The notes beneath the pieces are model-generated. The model was given only the letters and a program-made list of their open reading frames with translations. It had not been told where the DNA came from and did not search any database. A program made the position numbers and the translations under genes. Source: Rotaria sordida (Eukaryota > Rotifera > Eurotatoria > Philodinida > Philodinidae). From it: a stretch of 64,000 nt of DNA. The stretch covers positions 1-64,000 of the forward strand of contig CAJNOL010001080.1 in NCBI GenBank assembly GCA_905250125.1, given 5' to 3'. This document shows positions 13,203 to 25,000 of the stretch, piece after piece; position 1 is the stretch's first letter; the number at the start of each line of letters is the position of its first letter.

Positions 13203-13392
13203 TAAGATATAAAAACGCTGGTCCTTCTATTCAGAAGCTTAAAAAAAAAAAGAAAAAGAATTGTATTTCGGAGTACTAAAATCTCGCTTTAATTGCATTT
13301 GCTTCATTGAAACTCGTGTAATTAGTGAAAGTCATGATTGTTTTCTCTTTTCTTCTGCTAATTGAAATGTAGAAAGTAATCGAAGTAATTAA
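13203..13392. repeat. Dispersed repeat, copy A (second copy at 30364-30551)
   Basis: This segment, starting TAAGATATAAAAACGCT, is closely matched in the same orientation by 30364-30551. Similarity ends in both copies at a TTAA. Here the TTAA is immediately followed by the foldback element; in the other copy it is followed by unrelated sequence. Flanks before the segment are not alike. Confidence 0.8.
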
Positions 13393-14848
13393 GAGAGCGT
13401 CCGTGAGAGCATCGAGTATACGAGGCACTCGACAAAATTTTTTTTTTCGATTTTTTTTGCTCATTCAAAACTTCAATGTCTAGAACTACTAACCCTAAAA
13501 TTTTAGCTTCTAATACGCTTCCTACGAAAAGTTAGCCAAGACCAACTTTTGACACTATCAGGCCTTTTTGTGGAAAAATAAGAAAAAATACTCTATATAA
13601 GATGTGCTAGGTTGCGTTTCAGCAAATCATTGAAATTTTTTGTGGTATACATAGGAAGATAGACAATTGAAAACTGAATAAAATAAGCTAGGTTGATATA
13701 ATATAATCTCTAACAATTTTAGTTTTATCAAGCTAATATGAGGCAATGGTGGTCATTTTGATCAGTCGATAGAAAACAGTGTAGCTCCTGCTGTGTTGCA
13801 GCTTGAAGAGATCCCAGACTGAATTTTATATATGTTGTGCAACTTTTTATTCTCTACAAAATGGTAAAAAAATATTTGAAAAAATAATCTAAAATTGATG
13901 CAAAAAAGGGCTTACACCTTCGAATTTTTCATGGTTTTTTTGTGATTTTTGAATAGAATATGAACATTTTTAGAGGTTTGCATTAGTATGATCTAATGAT
14001 AATTCAAAATAAATACGATATTTGGAATCACCATGAAAAACTGCATCAATCCATATATGTTTTAGCGAAAATTTTTTCCTGGCCAAAATTGACCTGTGGG
14101 GGACCAGGGGAAAAAATTCCTGAGAAATAAAGCTGTGGGGGAGTACAGGTCAATTTTGGCTAGCAAAAATTTTTCGCTAAAACATATATGGATAGATGCA
14201 GTTTTTCATGCTGATTCCGAATATCGTATTTATTTTGATTTATCATTAGGTCATATCAATGCAAACCGCTAAGAATGTTCATATTCTATTCAAAAATCGC
14301 AAAAAACCATGAAAAATTCGAAGGTGTAAGCCCTTTTTTGCATCAAAGTAGAACTTTTTTTCAAATATTTTTTTACCATTTTGTAGAGAATAAAAAGTTG
14401 CATAACATATATAAAATTCAGTGTGGGATCTCTTGATTCTGAAACACAGCAGGAGATATACTGTTTTATTTGGACTGATCGAAATGACTACCTTTGACTC
14501 ATATTAGCTTTATAAAACTAGAATTCTTAGAGATTATATTATATCAAAATAGCTTATTTTCTTCAGCTTTTAATTCTCTATCTTCCTATGTGTATCGTAA
14601 AAATTTTCAACAATCTGTTGAAACGTAAGCTGGTACATCTTTTATAAGATATTTTTTCTTTTTTTTTTTCAAAAAAGGTGTAATAGTGCTAAAAGTCGGT
14701 ATTGACTAACTTTTCATAGGAAGCGTATTAGAAGCTAAAATTTTAGGGTTAGTAGTTTTAGACATTGAAGTTTTGAATGAGCAAAACAAATCGAAAAAAA
14801 AAATTTTATCGAGTGCCTCGTATATTCGATGTTCTCATGGACGCTCTC
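13393..14848. mobile_element. Long foldback element with TTAA target duplication
   Basis: Two inverted arms of roughly 700 bp meet near 14120. The left end reads GAGAGCGTCCGTGAGAGCAT and the right end ATGTTCTCATGGACGCTCTC, with TTAA at 13389-13392 and again at 14849-14852. TTAA duplication is characteristic of the piggyBac superfamily (established knowledge). No transposase is present, so it is non-autonomous. The hairpin centre carries CAAAATTGACCTGTGGGGGA and its inverted counterpart. Short open frames at both ends (13276-13464 minus, 14777-14992 plus) are mirror images of the arms, not genes. Confidence 0.85.
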
Positions 14849-15060
14849 TTAAATAAAAAAATTTTTCACATAAAGATAAATATTAGTCGAAAAATTTCTC
14901 CAATCAAATTATTAACGATAATCTACAAAGCGAAAGCAGCTGATTTCAACTGTCTATTTCCATTTTCCAATAATCGTTCAAAATTCAATTGAGTAAACTC
15001 ATCAAGTCTATAGAAAAGATTATCAAATTAAATTTTAGATGTTTATTAAACTTAATTATA

Positions 15061-16100
15061 ATGGAAAATTTTGAAGAAATTGAAAATCATCTTTCATTTC
15101 ATTGACCACATATATTTTTATCAATAGATCCATTAACATCAAATCACTCTCACTAAATTATCACGATATAATTGGTTAATTAAATGTTCAGAAAAAATAT
15201 CATTTGTATTAAAATCATCATAAACAAATAATTGAGATCTTAAATTAAAGTATCTTTTCAATTTAAATCAATATTTTAATAATGAATATCGTGTTCCTCT
15301 ATCCATGTTAACGATTAAAAATGAAAGATATGTCAATGGAAAATATTGGCTATATGAATATATTCATGGAAAAGTTTATAATGATTGTGATTGTAATTGT
15401 GAACATTTATTTGATGAAAAACAACTGATTTTATTAGCTAAACTTATATGAAAATATCATCAATTTCTTATTAGAAATTCTTCTTCTTTATCAACAAATA
15501 AAAGAATAACAATACGCGAACATTTACTCAAAGAACTCAAACAATCCATTGTAAGTTAAACATGAAGATGAAATATCTCTATGTATTTAGGATTTAATTA
15601 ATGAATCTCGAAAAGAAAGTATTAATTTAATTAATGAATATTATCTTGGATGTTATCCATTATTAAAAAGATTATTAGAAGAATCTTTATCAAAATAAGA
15701 AAAAAGTCATTCAAATCGAAATTATCTTATTCATCGAAATCTTCGTCCATCAAAAATCATTTGGTCATTAACAAAATCAAATCATTGGAATCATTGATTT
15801 TGAAAATCTAAATGTTTATCCATATTTTGTACATCATCATCACCATCCATAATAAATGATGTTGATCAAATGAAAATATTTATTGAAGAATATATGAAAC
15901 AAATTTCAGGTGATGTTGCAAAAGTTTCATCACAAACAGAACAAGAAGTATTTCATTTAATTGTTGATGAGATTATTTTATGTACTTGTGAAGATTTTAC
16001 ATTTATTTATTAGTAATATCAATATGAAAATGAACAATTTCAAGAAATAAAAGCATTAGCATTTTATTATAAGCGAGCATTGTAACATGTTGAACATGCT
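15061..16100 (+). pseudogene. Decayed APH/choline-kinase-like phosphotransferase
   Basis: The plus strand carries coding-like sequence broken by stops and shifts. Readable pieces include MENFEEIENHLSFH then a stop, WLYEYIHGKVYNDCDC, a segment around LAKLI-stop-KYHQFLIRN, YLIHRNLRPSKIIWSL, and in another frame GIIDFENLNVYPYF. The order (IHxxLxPSxIIW, then IIDFE) is that of aminoglycoside-phosphotransferase-fold kinases, whose catalytic loop is HGDxxxxN followed by an xDFE metal site. Here the catalytic Asp is replaced (HRN) and at least three in-frame stops and one frameshift occur. It begins about 210 bp beyond the foldback element. Fold assignment is moderate; non-functionality is clear unless the assembly has many errors. 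Confidence 0.55.
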
Positions 16101-16616
16101 TTGAAAAAATGAGACATTATTTATTGTTGTTACAGAGATTATTTTGTTTTTTTTTCCTGTTATTTATTCGAAATTAGGCTATTCTTATGTAAAATGAAGG
16201 ATGAAAATAAATAACCTTTTTGACACATCTACAATTTTCACATAACAGGAAGATTTTCATGTTTCTCTCTATTGTATTATGCATTCATTTAGCAGATTTT
16301 TTATTTGATACATGCAAAAGAGAATATGTATAGTGCTTTGAAATGAAAGAAGTAATTATTCTTCCTTTGAAACAATACTCTGTAGTGATCTTTTATATCA
16401 TATGCCTTTTAACATTTAAGTATGATTTAGAATGGTGCAATCTATTCAAACAAACAAATTTATATCTCATATTCTCGAGTATGATCAATATCAGCAATAT
16501 GAGAGAAGTAGGATTTTTTCAAATATCAAATGAGATGTTTTTTTTTTTTAATATATTTTTAAAAATGAAATAATCCTTATATTTTCATGTTAATCTATTT
16601 ACTTTTTTTTTTGAAA
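16101..16616. other. Intergenic, no gene seen
   Basis: AT-rich spacer between the pseudogene and the 3' end of the minus-strand gene at 16617. A 76-codon open frame (16343-16573) has no recognisable features and is not called. Confidence 0.5.
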
Positions 16617-17321
16617 TTAGATAAATTGATCTTCATCTTCACTGTCGTGTTCAACATTATTATCACCATAATTCTACAAAACAATATTATAAGACAACTA
16701 CGTTATGATAAATGGTAATTACATAAGTTTAGCAGAAAATAATTTGTTACAAAATCAAAGTTCTTATTGACTCGATAAGTATCTGGTTAATTTATAGTGA
16801 CTCATTAACCTAATTAATTTGCAATGATAATCTATTATATTATTAGAACAATAAACTGTGAGTAGAGTGAACGGGATCAATTTCGTTTTTATCTTTTCCT
16901 TGGTTAAAAGGACATGTACCAAAAATTCAGTGTAGACAAGAGCTAACAATTTGTTCTTTCAATAGATGAATAATCATCGTTGTGATCGTTGAATAATGTA
17001 AAAATAAGACTACGATACTTTTAAAGGCATATTTACATGTATAAGAATACTAATATTCAAAGGCAAGGGTTTTTATCTATCAATAGATGCAATGAATTAT
17101 ATAAACATATGAAATTTTTACCTCAAATATTTCTTTATCAGCAGGTATTAACTCTATTTGACGTTTCTTATCGGCTTTTGTTTTTTTATACAATTGTTTC
17201 GCATCGTTCATCAATTGTGCTGCCATATCATTTTTAACTTCTTCTGCACCAACACGTTCAGCACGTAAACGAAAATACTTTATACTTTCAACAAGAAAAT
17301 TGATTTCCTTCACTGTTTTGT
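16617..17321 (-). CDS. Unidentified charged helical protein, C-terminal two exons (partial)
   Basis: Two minus-strand exons are supported: 17321-17122 and 16673-16617 (stop at 16617-16619). The upstream exon has a TTTTAG acceptor and a GAG|GTAAAA donor; the last exon follows in phase 0. They encode about 85 residues. A basic, probably coiled-coil segment (from KTVKEINFLVES to KKRQIELIPADKEIFE, rich in Arg/Lys/Glu/Ala) leads into a short acidic tail, NYGDNNVEHDSEDEDQFI. The exon needs one preceding base, so at least one 5' exon is missing. It would have to lie between 17340 and the foldback or beyond it, and I could not locate it. I do not recognise the family. The clean splice sites and lack of stops make a real gene likely. 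Confidence 0.55.
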
Positions 17322-17609
17322 CTAAAAAAAATAAGTTCAAATAATTATTGCTGGATAAAATTCTAATAGACTATTTTCAAGCATAATTTTGAAAAAAGTA
17401 TCTGATTAGTAGTATGAGTTATTTCAAGATATTGTTTGTAATTTAATTAAAGATTTAAAATATAGATTTTCGACAACAATTCGATAGTACTCTGATTAAT
17501 ATTGCATCTTAACTGTATTTAACTGATATGAAAAATTGATAAACTCAAGTTTACAACTAGAAATTGACTTAAATTCATATCAAAATAGCATTGATTAAAC
17601 AGTTTATGT

Positions 17610-18317
17610 ACTATTATCCATTTCAAAATAGAATGTGCTCCACTGTTTTTTGAATAACTCGAGAATGGAAGCAGCTAGAAACCTGCGGTTTTCACCAATC
17701 GAAAGAGGAGACAGAGGCACATCTTTTTCTTCAATATTGTATAAGACGAAGTCCTTTAAAACTAATTATCTCTGGGAAACATGGAAAAGAATGCATGAAA
17801 GTGACCTGCCATCTAGATGAAATTTTGATTTTGATCTTCGATTTAGATAGAGGGACTTGAGATCTATAGTTTAAGATACAATGCACTTTCCTACTTTTCG
17901 TTACGTTTTCATCGAAATGTCCAGCTATTATGATAAAAAGTGCAAAAACTTAATAAAAAATCAGTAAAATTCCCTATTATTTGCGCATGTCAATACATGA
18001 TTCCATTTGCTCAACTTTAGAATGCAATAAGAGAACCGTTTGCATTGTGTCTTGAACTATAGATCTCAAGTCCCTCTATCTAAATCGAAGGTCAAAATCA
18101 AAATTTCATCTAGATGGCAGGTCACTTTCATGCATTCTTTTCCATGTTTCCCAGAGATAATTAGTTGTAAAAGGACTTCATCTTATACAATATTGAAGAA
18201 AAAGACGTGCCTCTGTCTCCTCTTTCGATTGGTGAAAACCGCAGGTTTCTAGCTGCTTCCATTCTCGAGTTATTCGAAAAACAGTGGAGCACATTCTATT
18301 TTGAAATGGATAATAGT
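17610..18317. mobile_element. Foldback element, CCTGCGG-motif family
   Basis: Inverted arms at about 17610-17872 and 18055-18317 start ACTATTATCCATTTCAAAAT and end with its reverse complement (GAAATGGATAATAGT). The arms are near-identical over about 240 bp around a central spacer of about 180 bp. No coding capacity is seen. The arms contain CCTGCGGTTTTCACC, shared with the foldback at 35827-36422. A target duplication is not clear: the flanks TTTATGTA and TTTATTTT are only partly alike. Confidence 0.8.
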
Positions 18318-18669
18318 TTATTTTAAATTCTTGCAGGTGATTATATGTGAAAGAAAAATTCGTCTAATTTCATCTCAATCACTCGAAATATATCAAAATT
18401 ATATTCAAAACTTCAACTATACAATATTCCATCCAATATTAGAATAGAAGAAATAAAACTCATGTTTTTTATATGTACTGAAATCAATCGAAATATCTGA
18501 ATACACTTTCCTCTTTGACAGATAGCATGATACCAATTTTTCAAACATCAACAAATAATCTTACTACTTGCAATAATATGTTGTCCTTTCAATGCTAATA
18601 TTAAGTCTGATATTACGAATTCTCAATTTTTTCTCAACATTATTCTTATTTTGAAACAATTAAAAGAAA

Positions 18670-20386
18670 TTATTTTGCTTTACTTTGATTATTTTGTGTT
18701 TGAAAAACATTAACCATAAACGAACGTTTGTTAGTTTTTATTTCAATGGCTAGAACACCAATTATTTCGTTTCCTGCTGTAAATGTTGTGACATTTTGAA
18801 TGATATAGATTGTATGATTTTCTTCTTCCAAATTTCGACTAACAAGTAAATCGATATTACATTCACCATTCTCTGGGAAATTAGTACCCAAATTGAAACA
18901 TACATCACCATATTTGATATTTTTCAATAGCACATTGTCAGAAGATGATTTATTGATATCATCAATGAATGTTTGAAATTTACTATAATTTAAATCGTTA
19001 CTCAATCCACCAAATATCCAGACACTCCTATAAATATAACAATTTACTTTAGCGAGTTTTTTTTTTTTATAAGAAATTTTCGTTGCACCAACTGATTCGA
19101 AATTTTTAATCTCATGTGAGTTGATAAAAATTTTATACTTAGAAAAACAATCAAAGCCGGAGTTTTTATCATGAAATTTCACGAATATGCTTATTCAAAT
19201 GTTCCACAAACAATTCGAAAAAAAAATTCTCTAGCAAGAACCACAGTAACATTTTCTCTCTTTCTTTCTTTCTGTCTTTTCAATGCACATACATGCGTAC
19301 ATATATATATGTACACATGTATGTGCATTGAAAGGACAGAAAGAGAGAGAGAGAAAAAAAAAGATGGTGCTGTGGTTCTTGTTAGAGAATCTTTTCTTCT
19401 GAATTGTTTGTGGAGCATTTGAATAAGCATATTCGTGAAATTTCATGATAAAAACTCCGATTTTGATTATCTTTCTAAAGATAAAATTTTTATCAACTCA
19501 CATGAGATTAAAAATTTCGAATCAGTTGATATAACTTATTTTGTATTCTGTACAATTTGCAAGAAAAAGAAAATTTGTGTTTGAAATAAAGTTAAAAGTA
19601 CTTGAAGGATATAATTTAAATAAATAGATTAAATTTTTGTTTTTTAAATAAAGAGAAAGATGAATATAAATAAAAATAAAATGCTTTTTTAAATAGAAAT
19701 ATTCAATTAATGAAGAAAATATGAGATAAAATAATCCTCAATTCTATCAATACGTTTAGTATATTCACATTATCGTATCAATTCGTATCCACTGTATTTT
19801 GACTGACAAAAAGCTACTTTTAATTGTCTAAAAACTGCCTATGTTTGTCTCTTCGCACTTCTGTTAGTAAAGTCTTTTCACGTTTATTTTTGAAAGAAAT
19901 ATTTCATGCTTTATTTGCATGAACATCCGAAAATCAATTAAAAACTCTACTATTTACATATGTGTCGTAAGGCATCATTTTATATCATTCTAATATTGAT
20001 TATTTTCTTCAGATAGATCAGAGAAAAGAAAATAAACATCTTTTTTTCTAATCAATAAATTATTTATTTCATTTATTTTTGTAAATATTATATTTAATAA
20101 GCTTACGTTATGCTTGATATTGGTAATAAGTCAGAGACATGTTTAGCAACATTTTGAAAACATAAACGAACAGTTGCCAAATTGATTAAGGGTGGAATGT
20201 ATACAGAACTTCGATGTTCAATAAATATATGTTGATTATTATCTAATAGAACAACGAAGCCAATGCATGGACCAAGACTTGTTGTTGCTAAATAATCAAT
20301 TCCTGAACCAAAATGATCTACTTTAATATCATTTATTGAATTAGCTGACATATTTCCTTTTTTGTTTATATACTTTGATAAAAGCT
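18670..20386 (-). CDS. NTAN1-like protein N-terminal asparagine amidohydrolase (5' end not resolved)
   Basis: Two minus-strand exons join in phase 2: 20386-20107 (donor AC|GTAAGC) and 19027-18670 (acceptor TTTATAG). The joined protein runs through YINKKGNMSANSIND, a putative nucleophile segment TTSLGPCIGFVVLLDN, then across the splice SITSVWIFGGLSNDLNYSK, and ends EIIGVLAIEIKTNKRSF...NVFQTQNN. Human NTAN1 has the same order: a Cys in a short beta segment, a VGGFSDD motif, and a C-terminal GIAVNIKTAEIYRASFQ. NTAN1 deamidates N-terminal Asn in the Arg/N-degron pathway (established knowledge). The first exon(s) were not found; the frame upstream of 20386 is uncertain. The intron (about 1.1 kb) contains the palindrome at 19089-19526. 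Identification rests on motif order, so it is moderate. Confidence 0.55.
19089..19526. repeat. Near-perfect palindrome (about 220-bp arms)
   Basis: Sequence on either side of the symmetric centre GTACATATATATATGTAC (19297-19314) is inverted almost throughout. For example AATGCACATACATG on the left faces CATGTATGTGCATT on the right, and the outer ends ACTGATTCGAAATTTTTAAT and its reverse complement near 19505-19526 also pair. There is virtually no spacer, so it could extrude as a long hairpin. It sits in the intron of the NTAN1-like gene. Open frames at 19171-19446 on both strands are by-products of the symmetry. Confidence 0.85.
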
Positions 20387-21000
20387 CTATATTTGTGGCG
20401 ATAGAAAAGAGAAGAAGAATGATAAGTGTACACACATGTACATATATACACAAATGTAATCACTGGTGTGACAACAATCTTTTCTCCACAAATAAAACGA
20501 TTTGACTTTGACAAAGAACGTGTAGAGAAATATTCTAAGATGAATACGGTCGATATTATCTGACAATTAAATATATGAGATCGAAGGATGAAAATAATAC
20601 TTTCAACAAATTTTTTTATCAAAATTAAAATAACAAAAGATTTTATATAGAATTTTATTCGTTGAAATGACGTTTATGCTTAAGAAAAACTAATATTTAT
20701 TGTCAGAAAATGTATATTTTACGAATATCTAATTAATTATTTACAGAATCTTAACACTCATAGATTTTACATGTTGAAATAAGGCTCATTTTCTAAACAT
20801 ACGCGTAAATTAGATAACTTTTTAATTTAAAAATAATCTTTGTACAAATAATTTATTTACATTGCAAATCGCATGAAACATATCGAAGAAAGATACGTTG
20901 TGTATGTTATAATACTATGTTGATAAGATAGTTTATTTTAAATTTCGTCAGTTTTGTGTTTTTATTATTTAGTATAACATATCTTTGTAGAAAAAATGAG
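20387..21000. other. Probable 5' region of the NTAN1-like gene, unresolved
   Basis: A minus-strand open frame reaches up to 20622 but I cannot connect it convincingly to the exon ending at 20386. The remainder is AT-rich and empty to my reading. An initiating exon may be hidden here. Confidence 0.35.
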
Positions 21001-21960
21001 ATATAATGGAAATTGATGGTTTGGATTGATCTAAAGTTCTTCATGATAATCATCTGATATTCGAACAAAAGATGCTGATTAGTCTATTCATTGAATTTCT
21101 CGTCGATGTACTTGAAATCAATTCAATATCAATTGATCGTCTGTTTGTCAATGAATATTTAAAAACGACTTCTGGAGAATTTGAACAAAGATGATCAGGT
21201 TTACATTTATTTAAATAACTGATGAGTTAAATATTTCAAATTTAACTAATAAAAAACGAAAAACTATTCAAATTTATTTGTTCAATCTCTTTATAAATAA
21301 AAAAGATTTAATATTTAATAATTGAATCTGAATTATTTACATTTTTGAATAAGAACATAATAATTTTAAACATATCGGAAGAAGAAAATATTTCAATAGA
21401 ATATAATCAATTGAAAAGATTCTTTTTTTTTTTATCTCTTTTGATACTTTTATTAAATAAACATGAAGGTTTACATATTCATCAACGTTTCAAATGAAAT
21501 TTTTAACTTATTTTCTGTTTCAAATAAACATTTCTTCCGTGAACTTTATTATCAATACTTTCCCTTAATATTTAATTACAATTCGAAAGAGAAAACTAAG
21601 ATTTTACTATGCAAAATTAATTCGTTATGAATAAGGACGATTGAAGGTGTGATAGTAAAAGAAGTATTTTCACTGATATCCTACTAAACAATAAAGCAAA
21701 TGAATGGATTAGTACTTTGCAATCGAATTATATAGGAAGATAAAATATATCATGAAACAATTCATAGATCTGTTCAAGTTGTCAAAGTACTTTCATTTTT
21801 ATGATTTTTCTCTCTATTGCTCGCAATGATTCAATCAACTGGCATTAATCAAATACTTTGATTTGCAAAAAATGACGAAATTTAGTTAACTAATGATACA
21901 ATAATAATAGATTCAATGTACTTTAGAAATAGAAAAGAAAGTTGGACAAATATTGTTTCT
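21001..21960 (+). pseudogene. Possible decayed coding remnant, family unknown
   Basis: Between about 21005 and 21200 the plus strand reads as amino-acid-like sequence (HLIFEQKMLISLFIEFLVD, then ISIDRLFVNEYLKTTSGEFE) interrupted by TGA codons. Further broken pieces follow to about 21950 (for example SLLLAMIQSTGINQI). Codon periodicity is suggestive but no domain is recognised. It could equally be chance in AT-rich DNA. Confidence 0.25.
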
Positions 21961-22079
21961 TTTTAAATATTTTATTTGAATTCTAGTTAGAAAAAAAAAA
22001 CAAACCAAATCATCTATATGCAAATTTTCTCAACGAATATACATATTTTGGATTAGAAAATCACAACTTTTTAATAATA

Positions 22080-25000
22080 TTAGAACCAAATACGTAGTTC
22101 ATCATTTATATGAAATTGAAAATGAATATTATTACCATGAAATATTTGATCATGAGTAGCTGCAATTAATTTATCTCTGAACATGATCTTCTTTTCGTTT
22201 TTAGATCGATAACGACAATTTTTGTTTAATACTAAGTATATCAATTGATCAAATTGATGACTAATGTTCAAAATAAATTCAACAAGATATTCATTTTGCT
22301 TCATAACTGCATCACTTGTTTCAAGTAAATATAGATGAGGTACTATTTCATTTAATCGATGAATATCAAAATAATGTTTAGAATTCTCATGGAATCCATT
22401 TAATAAGAGATGCACATGTTTTAGATTTAAGTATTTTCGTGAACAGTGACGAAAATCTCTCCATGATACTACAAGAGACGAGAGATTTGGTGATGCATCA
22501 AGGATCCGCTTGACCATGGCGATGCGTTCGCATTTCTCAATTGAATTTGATTGGATGTTGAATGTAATAGATCGTATATGATTAAGCGATAAGTTCCAAT
22601 GTGAATCACACTTTGATATCATTGATGTATTTGTCTAAAAGGTACAAATTTGTAATAATAATGTTTACAGCATTTAATAGCTGTTATTCGTATCATAAGA
22701 ATACTGATCTTTTGAAAAACTTAAATTTGATACAATCGAATCGTTACAGAAACGATGACAAAAAGTGTAGAGTGATGCACAGAATAAATTAAATTTACAT
22801 TTAATATTATAAATGTTTTAAATTAGAAATTTTGTTTTTTATATTTGAGATAATAAACTGATTCATCTTCGATATTCGAACAATGGTTTACTCTCTTGGC
22901 GACGGGAAACGTATATATCAGTCGAAATCGATCATATATAGATATCGATGTCTCCTGTCGCCAAAGTGTTACAATAGACTCTAATCGTAAAAGAAAATCA
23001 AAGTAAGATTTATGTCATGAACTTTCTTGTATGACACCTAGACACCTATAAAGTATAATTGAAAAATTTCCAAATGAATTAATTTACATACTAGATTCTA
23101 AAAAGAACAAAATCTTCACTAACTCCAAACATTAAATTCAATCGGTGCAGAACTTATCAAAAATAAAGTGAACTAAATACCATTGTCAGTCAGTTAGATT
23201 TTACATTAAAATCTCTAACATATTTATAAATTCGAATTAATTCACCATTTTTGCTTAAGATTGAATTTGACAATAGTTATTAAGAAAAGAAAACAAAATC
23301 GAAAAAAGAAAAGGTTCATAGTTTTTATATTATTGTGATGTTCTTTATGCTAACAATTTGTTTATTCTATCACATAAAATAAACATCTAATTTATGAATT
23401 AACAACATTTCAATACGAGATTTATTTTTTTTTATAATAATCTATTCTGATTTGTCTCGAACTTTGTATATATGTATTTCTATACTAAATCAATAAGTAA
23501 ATATTTGATATCGACACAAAATTTGTCTCATTATTTCCTTAAGTTTCGAGAAAAAAAACTTATTCGTAAATATTCTATAAAATACTACACTTCAAACTCA
23601 AGACTAAGTAGTTTCATTCAATTTATCCTTTTTTTGACTTACTCGTTCATTTAAATATGTTAAATGAAGTTCATTAACATGACCACTTGCAACTATTTGT
23701 AGAGTTTTGTTAAATTGCTCAGTCTCATATTTTTGATCGCAGACCCATTGAATCAATCGTCGTCGAATTGTACAAATGGGAACAGATATATGTGTTGCGA
23801 AACCATAATTGTGAAAAGTTCGTTTGTGGCGATAGAGTAGATTAATTGGACAATTGTAGATAACAAATAGGATCTTTAGAATCAAATCTATTGCATCTGG
23901 AGTACACATATAACACTCATCCATGTAACAATTAATATTATCAAAAGGCCATTGTTGATTATTGCAATTGAATGAACTCATTCTCCATTCATGTTCAATT
24001 TCTTGAGGGAAACATAATGAGAAATGAAGAGTTTTCAAAGCAGGTAAATATGTAGAACTACAAAGTTCTTGAAATTGATCAAGATGATCTAAAGCTACAA
24101 GAAAAAGAAATGAAATGAATCTTTTCGTCTAAATATCTATTCAAAAGCATAGACATTCGACTTCACTTGATCACATCAACAATGAAAATAAAGACAATAT
24201 ATTGAATTATTTCACGACAAAAGAATATCTTTCTCTAGAGTGTTGGACGCCAAATAATTAAAGTTAAAAAAACAAAGAATATTTAATGCAACGTTTTTAA
24301 GCAAAATACTTTCAAACTATCACTTCATATTCCCCTTGTCGAAAAGGAGATTTTTCACAGAAAAAGAACACTTTTTTATATAAGATTGCAAAATCAGTTT
24401 CAACTTGGAAAGATTCTCAGAATGAAACGCTTATATTTTCAAGTGAATTTAACTAAACATCTATCAATTATTTCATTCATTATCATATAGTTAGATTCTT
24501 CAACGTTTTCTTTTATCCATTTTAACTAAATCTACTAGTTATTATATCATATGGTCATATATTTTATCCTCGTTTTTCAAAATACACGATAAAATCCAGA
24601 GAAACATATTTTGAAGTTTTCTTTTAGACCTATTCTTGATTTGGTCATTGGGCGTAGGATAGTGTTTCTCCAAAATGTATTTCATCCCAGACAACTGAAA
24701 AACTTTTCTTCATTACAAGTATATCGATAATGCTTGATATATGGAAAACAATGTTTTAATTACTCGTGAATGATAAATAAACTTTTAGATTTGCAAAAAA
24801 GATCATACTTCTGATTTACAAAGTTTGAAGATCCTGATTATTTGAACAATGTAGTTGATCAAATGAAGCAAAACTTTCTCTCTCATAGCAAACGATAAGA
24901 AATTGTCTTTTATCTAAAAGAAGACAATTCAATCCCTGCAGTATTAGAGCTCTATCTCAAATAGTATCACTAAAATATTTGTGCTGATAATTTCTTATAA

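Noticed and set aside
13276..14992. Two similar small proteins (MSKKNRKKKFCRVPRI... and MSKTNRKKKFYRVPRI...)
   Set aside because: They are the two inverted ends of the foldback element read outward, not a gene pair.
15061..16100. Possible TGA recoding as Trp, because a TGA falls where Trp fits in one conserved segment
   Set aside because: TAA stops and a frameshift occur in the same region, and all confident genes here use TGA or TAA/TAG normally; a pseudogene explains it better.
19171..19446. Overlapping frames on both strands that look alike
   Set aside because: Produced by the palindrome centred at 19305; the minus-strand piece upstream of 19027 is intron of the NTAN1-like gene.
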